Assembly: GCF_050279675.1 (NCBI RefSeq)
Contig: NZ_JBNNUK010000028.1
Span: 1 to 34,456 of the forward strand
Direction of reading: 5' to 3'
Origin: Viridibacillus sp050279675
Lineage (GTDB): Bacteria; Bacillota; Bacilli; Bacillales_A; Planococcaceae
Length of the DNA stretch: 34,456 bases
Each line of letters starts with the position of its first letter. Position 1 is the stretch's first letter. The translations under genes were made by a program, and so were the position numbers. Positions 30,974-34,456 of the stretch are shown here, in pieces. The notes beneath the pieces were generated by a model. The model had not been told where the DNA came from, did no database searches, and saw only the letters and a list, made by a program, of their open reading frames with translations.

Positions 30974-31834
30974 CTAAACACTTAAGAAATCAACGATCAT
31001 TTTCTTTTCACGCTCTGACATCATATGCATGTGTCCGCACCCTTTTAACATATGGGCCGTGTTATTTGGTATGATTCTTTTTGCTCTTGGTAATACTTTT
31101 TCCGCAGGAAATAAGCAATCTTTTTCTCCAGCCATAATAAGTGTCGGTGCTTTACACTGTTGCATTAATTTTTCACTCACATTGGATGGCATCCCTACTT
31201 TTGTTTTTACATGATCAAAACTATCTTTCACCATATCCAAAGTATCTTTATCAAGAATTTCTTCTTTAATAGCCATAAATAAAGCTGTTTCCTTTATATA
31301 TCTTTCTTTCTTTGTTAGTTTATATTTGAGTAGTGATAATATCATTTTCACAGTACTGATTGGAAAGGCATTGTTTATACCTGATGGCATAATTAATACG
31401 GATTTTTTTACTTTTTCCGGTGCGATACACATCAGTTTTGCCAAAACACCGCCTCCAAACGAAGCCCCAAAACAAGCTATTTTACCAAATCCAAGCCCTG
31501 TAATAACGTCACTTGCCCACTTTCCATAATCATAATTGCTAGGAGAAAGATTAACTTCATCACTTTTTCCAGGATGGCCAATAATATCAACCGCATAGAT
31601 GTGAAAATCCTTAAGCAGGAATCTGTACGTTAGTAAATTATAGGCAGTTGTACTATTCCCACCATGAAATACTAACAATGGTTCCCCCGATAGATTGCCA
31701 GTTTCAATGATATGTGTTCTTCCAAAACGAGTATGAACGTAAACATCCTTACATGAACAATCCAATTTCTTCAGTTGAGCATCATAAAGCTTTAGCGACA
31801 TTTCTCTTCCGTATTGTGTTTTGTATATACTCAT
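30974..31834 (-). CDS. Alpha/beta hydrolase
   Basis: This 286-residue alpha/beta-hydrolase-fold enzyme has the oxyanion loop FHGGNSTT, the nucleophile elbow GASFGGG, an acid residue in MAGEKDCLFP and the catalytic histidine in GCGHMHMM. The set of Ser, Asp and His is complete. It may hydrolyse an ester or amide; no substrate can be assigned. ATG 31834 has GGAGG five bases upstream, so the shorter start is preferred over 31855. It stands alone, with a dispersed repeat as its likely terminator. Confidence 0.85.
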   Translation of the reverse strand: MSIYKTQYGREMSLKLYDAQLKKLDCSCKDVYVHTRFGRTHIIETGNLSGEPLLVFHGGNSTTAYNLLTYRFLLKDFHIYAVDIIGHPGKSDEVNLSPSNYDYGKWASDVITGLGFGKIACFGASFGGGVLAKLMCIAPEKVKKSVLIMPSGINNAFPISTVKMILSLLKYKLTKKERYIKETALFMAIKEEILDKDTLDMVKDSFDHVKTKVGMPSNVSEKLMQQCKAPTLIMAGEKDCLFPAEKVLPRAKRIIPNNTAHMLKGCGHMHMMSEREKKMIVDFLSV

Positions 31835-32000
31835 ATAGACCTCCGTTATATCCACATTTTACCACAAAGTCCTATTTGTATGTTATCACATTCATAGATA
31901 TTGTATGTGAAGATTATACTACCTTACTTACCCTAGCCCATTAATAGCATAAAAAAGCCGTCTATATGTCAACACTTATCATTATAAAGCTTTTTAGATA

Positions 32001-32028
32001 TTGACATTATTTTAGAGTTATGTAAATT
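32001..32028 (+). promoter_or_regulatory. Candidate sigma-A promoter of ktrB-ktrA
   Basis: TTGACA (32001-32006) and TAAATT (32023-32028, preceded by TATG) are 16 bases apart. A short hairpin (ACACACT/AGTGTGT, 32075-32101) lies between it and the gene. Otherwise 31835-32152 shows no feature. Confidence 0.45.
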
Positions 32029-32152
32029 TTAGTGAAAATCATTATTATGATTGGAGAATAATTAAAATTACTACACACACTACTAAAAGAACTAAGTGTG
32101 TAATAAGTGTTTTAAATAAATATTTGGATAAGATTTCAGTTAGGAGTAATTT

Positions 32153-33490
32153 ATGAAAAAAGTAAAGGTTCAACTTGATCCTCCAAAAAAACTTTTATTG
32201 GGTTTTATGGGTGTCATTCTTCTAGGGGCGGTATTATTGACTCTTCCCATTGCAACTGAAGACGGTAAAGGCCTATCGTTTCTAAATGCCTTATTTACTG
32301 CTACATCTGCTACATGTGTGACTGGGCTTGTTGTCGTAGATACTGGAGATACTTTTTCTATGTTTGGCGAGTTGGTAATATTGTCACTCATTCAAGTTGG
32401 TGGATTAGGATTTATGACATTTGCAACTTTTTTCTTTTTCCTACTAGGTAAAAGAATTTCATTGAAGGAAAGATTGCTTTTAATGGAATCATTAAATAAC
32501 GTATCAATCGCAGGGATTGTAAAGTTAGTAAAAAGAGTTTTAATTTTTACTGCAGTTATTGAAATGTTGGGTGGAATTATTTTATCAATTCGTTTTTCAT
32601 TCGATATGCCAATGGGAAGAGCTATTTATTATGGATTTTTCCATGCCATATCAAATTTCAATAATGCAGGTTTTGATTTAATGGGTGAATATAGAAGTCT
32701 AACTCCATATGTAGATGATCCTGTAGTCGTTTTAACGGTATGCACCCTTATCACTTTAGGTGGATTAGGTTTTATTGTTATGAACGAACTATATCAATAC
32801 CGTGAAACTCATCGTTTATCTGTACATACGAAAGTGGTATTGCTAACAACTTTTATTTTTACAATTAGTGCAACCATATTAATTTTTATTTTCGAGTATG
32901 GAAATGTTAAAACGTTAGGGCCTCTTACCGATTTTGGGAAGGTATTAGGATCCTTATTTCATGCAGTTACTCCTAGGACAGCGGGTTCTAATACATTACC
33001 AATTGGAGATTTAACACAGTCTACTTTGTTCCTGACAATTTTCCTTATGTTTATCGGAGCTGGTCCTGGTTCAACTGCTGGAGGAATAAAAATTACTACC
33101 TTTGCAGTATTAATAGCAGCAGTGTGGTCTCAAATTAAAGGAAATAGTGATGTAGTATTATTTAAAAAGAGAATTGTAATTGAAACGATATTAAAAGCAC
33201 TTACTGTGACTTTAATTGGATTATTCCTTGTTATTATCATAACTATGCTACTGAGTATTACTGAAAAGGGAAACAATTTTATCATGTATTTATTTGAAGC
33301 TACTTCTGCGTTTGGGACAGTAGGTATGTCTATGGGTTTAACTCCAGAATTATCTCCGATTGGTCGTGTACTTATTATTTTTACAATGTTTGCGGGACGA
33401 TTAGGTCCCTTGACAATTGCATTTGCGATTGCTAAGAAGCGTAAACCTGATGCTTTCCATTATACAAAAGGAAAAATTATGATCGGTTAA
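32153..33490 (+). CDS. ktrB: KtrB-type potassium uptake channel subunit (TrkH family)
   Basis: KtrB forms the membrane channel for sodium-linked potassium uptake. The 445-residue protein has the four M1-P-M2 repeats of the family. The pore-loop filters are visible as TSATCVTGLVV, SNFNNAGFDLMG, TPRTAGSNTLPIG and TSAFGTVGMSMGL, each with the conserved Gly, and GAGPGSTAGGIK forms the gating loop region. TAGGAG lies upstream of ATG 32153. The regulator gene follows 25 bases after the stop. In B. subtilis ktrA precedes ktrB, so this order is reversed; an equivalence to KtrD is also possible. Confidence 0.93.
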   Translation: MKKVKVQLDPPKKLLLGFMGVILLGAVLLTLPIATEDGKGLSFLNALFTATSATCVTGLVVVDTGDTFSMFGELVILSLIQVGGLGFMTFATFFFFLLGKRISLKERLLLMESLNNVSIAGIVKLVKRVLIFTAVIEMLGGIILSIRFSFDMPMGRAIYYGFFHAISNFNNAGFDLMGEYRSLTPYVDDPVVVLTVCTLITLGGLGFIVMNELYQYRETHRLSVHTKVVLLTTFIFTISATILIFIFEYGNVKTLGPLTDFGKVLGSLFHAVTPRTAGSNTLPIGDLTQSTLFLTIFLMFIGAGPGSTAGGIKITTFAVLIAAVWSQIKGNSDVVLFKKRIVIETILKALTVTLIGLFLVIIITMLLSITEKGNNFIMYLFEATSAFGTVGMSMGLTPELSPIGRVLIIFTMFAGRLGPLTIAFAIAKKRKPDAFHYTKGKIMIG

Positions 33491-33515
33491 TTTAGAGTAG
33501 GGAGTGTATATAGAG

Positions 33516-34172
33516 ATGGCAAAACAACAATACGTAGTCATTGGTTTAGGGAGATTTGGTGTTAGTGTAGCAAGAAGACTACATGAGGCTGGACAGGAAG
33601 TTCTAGGCATAGATCTAAATGAAGAACGAGTAGAAGAGGCTGAATTATACCTTACTCATGCTGTCGTAGCAGATACCACAGAAGAAGGGGCACTAAACTC
33701 AATAGGAGTTCGCAATTTTGATTGTGTTATTGTTGCGATTGGTAATGATATGCAGTCAAGTATATTAACAGTTTTGCATTTAAAGGCAATGGGTATAAAA
33801 AAAATCATCGCAAAGTCTCTAGGTAAGCATCATGGAGAGGTGTTAGAGAAAGTAGGCGCTGATTGGATTATATATCCAGAAAGGGATATGGGAGAACGTG
33901 TTGCAAATCAACTCTTATCTCCAAAAATGTTGAATTATATAGAACTGTCAAACCTATATAATATCGAAGAAATTATGATACCTTCAAAAATGGCTGGAAA
34001 AAGTCTTCGGGAAATTGATATTCGTGCTAAATATAACGTCAGTGCTATTGCCATCGTAAGAGAAGAAAATATTATCGTATCACCCTCTCCCGATGAGTCT
34101 TTGAAAAATGGTGATTTATTAGTCTTGATTGGCAGCAGAGAGGAGTTAGCAAATTTCTCTAATATAGAATAA
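33516..34172 (+). CDS. ktrA: KtrA-type RCK regulatory subunit
   Basis: KtrA forms an octameric ring beneath KtrB that gates the channel by binding ATP/ADP; its C-terminal domain binds cyclic di-AMP in relatives. The 218-residue protein has an RCK_N domain with the nucleotide-binding GLGRFGVSVA, and acidic IDLNEERVE at the end of beta-2, then an RCK_C domain from about residue 135. I chose ATG 33516, eleven bases after GGGAG, which gives the family N-terminus MAKQQYVVIG; GTG 33504 is possible. It is cotranscribed with ktrB. Confidence 0.92.
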   Translation: MAKQQYVVIGLGRFGVSVARRLHEAGQEVLGIDLNEERVEEAELYLTHAVVADTTEEGALNSIGVRNFDCVIVAIGNDMQSSILTVLHLKAMGIKKIIAKSLGKHHGEVLEKVGADWIIYPERDMGERVANQLLSPKMLNYIELSNLYNIEEIMIPSKMAGKSLREIDIRAKYNVSAIAIVREENIIVSPSPDESLKNGDLLVLIGSREELANFSNIE

Positions 34173-34190
34173 ATCTTTTTTTTAAAATCC

Positions 34191-34217
34191 ATTACAAAAA
34201 AACCACCTAGTTTCAGA
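34191..34217 (-). terminator. Minus-strand terminator beyond ktrA
   Basis: On the minus strand CACCT...AGGTGG is followed by seven T residues. It would serve a minus-strand transcript entering from the right, not ktrA. No plus-strand T tract is seen for ktrA. Confidence 0.5.
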
Positions 34218-34293
34218 GGTGAATTCTCAAAAGGCGCAGAAATAAAATCAGATGGGATTATGCTAAGAAAATTAAAACCACCTTCCGATTGAC

Positions 34294-34456
34294 GGTGTTA
34301 GTTGAATAAGGAATTCGATCGCAGACGAGTTTGTATACACCATGTACAGCAAGTTGACATTACGCCACTTCACGGAAGTATTTAACTCCATTACTCAATA
34401 AGAAAAAGCTGCCATGTAAAAGCAGCCGATTCTTCAACTAAAGCACACATTAGTGC
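34294..34456 (-). repeat. Dispersed repeat copy with an internal insertion, cut by the window edge
   Basis: GGTGTTAGTTGAATAAGG (34294-34311) is a right half-palindrome. About 80 bases later CTCAATAAGAAAAAGCTGCC, a GCTGC/GCAGC hairpin and CTTCAACTAAAGCACACATTAG resume the repeat. The intervening sequence shows no recognisable gene. Confidence 0.55.

Noticed and set aside
32041..32152. ydaO-type cyclic di-AMP riboswitch before ktrB
   Set aside because: Only one short hairpin (ACACACT/AGTGTGT) is seen; the conserved motifs and length of the class are lacking.
17255..34456. Dispersed palindromes as a CRISPR array
   Set aside because: Copies are hundreds to thousands of bases apart and associated with gene ends, not with regular spacers.

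Overview
The window looks like chromosome of an AT-rich, endospore-forming member of the Bacillales. It carries spo0A, spoIVB and an alpha/beta-type small acid-soluble spore protein, and its core gene order matches Bacillus subtilis. A Lysinibacillus- or Planococcaceae-like source is my guess, not something the sequence proves.

Region 1 (1 to about 4.0 kb) is a worn mobile-element zone. It holds the 3' end of an IS3-family transposase inserted in a Tn554-type tnpC remnant, a heavily decayed unknown gene (288-835), opposed gene fragments around 1.03 kb, an intact YkvA-like membrane protein, the C-terminal remnant of a helicase/nuclease-like protein, and an intact tyrosine recombinase.

Region 2 (about 4.08 to 15.3 kb) is a conserved housekeeping and sporulation block, all on the minus strand. 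In transcription order it reads nusB, folD, xseA, xseB, ispA, dxs, tlyA, ahrC, recN, spoIVB, spo0A. Several genes overlap and are probably translationally coupled. Clear terminators follow folD, tlyA, recN and spoIVB, and the spo0A upstream region has sigma-A-like and sigma-H-like promoters with 0A boxes.

Region 3 (about 15.5 to 34.4 kb) is accessory. It has a Gfo/Idh/MocA oxidoreductase, a SASP, a nucleotidyltransferase-like protein, an MFS exporter, IS110 and IS3 remnants, a broken metalloprotease gene, a cupin protein, an XRE-cupin regulator with an eutH remnant and an M24 peptidase, an ECF sigma factor with its membrane regulator, several small membrane proteins, a gene broken by two nonsense codons, an alpha/beta hydrolase and a ktrB-ktrA potassium uptake pair.

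The most notable feature is a dispersed repeat found only in region 3. A palindrome of about 30-35 bp (arms like TTGAACTAAC...GTTAGTTCAA around a C-rich centre) is followed by a hairpin with a U tract and often by a second palindrome. The copies with a hairpin all lie in one orientation and mostly sit just downstream of minus-strand genes, so they look like mobile or amplified intrinsic terminators. An IS110 remnant abuts half of one copy exactly at a CT dinucleotide, which suggests the repeat is a target of that element.
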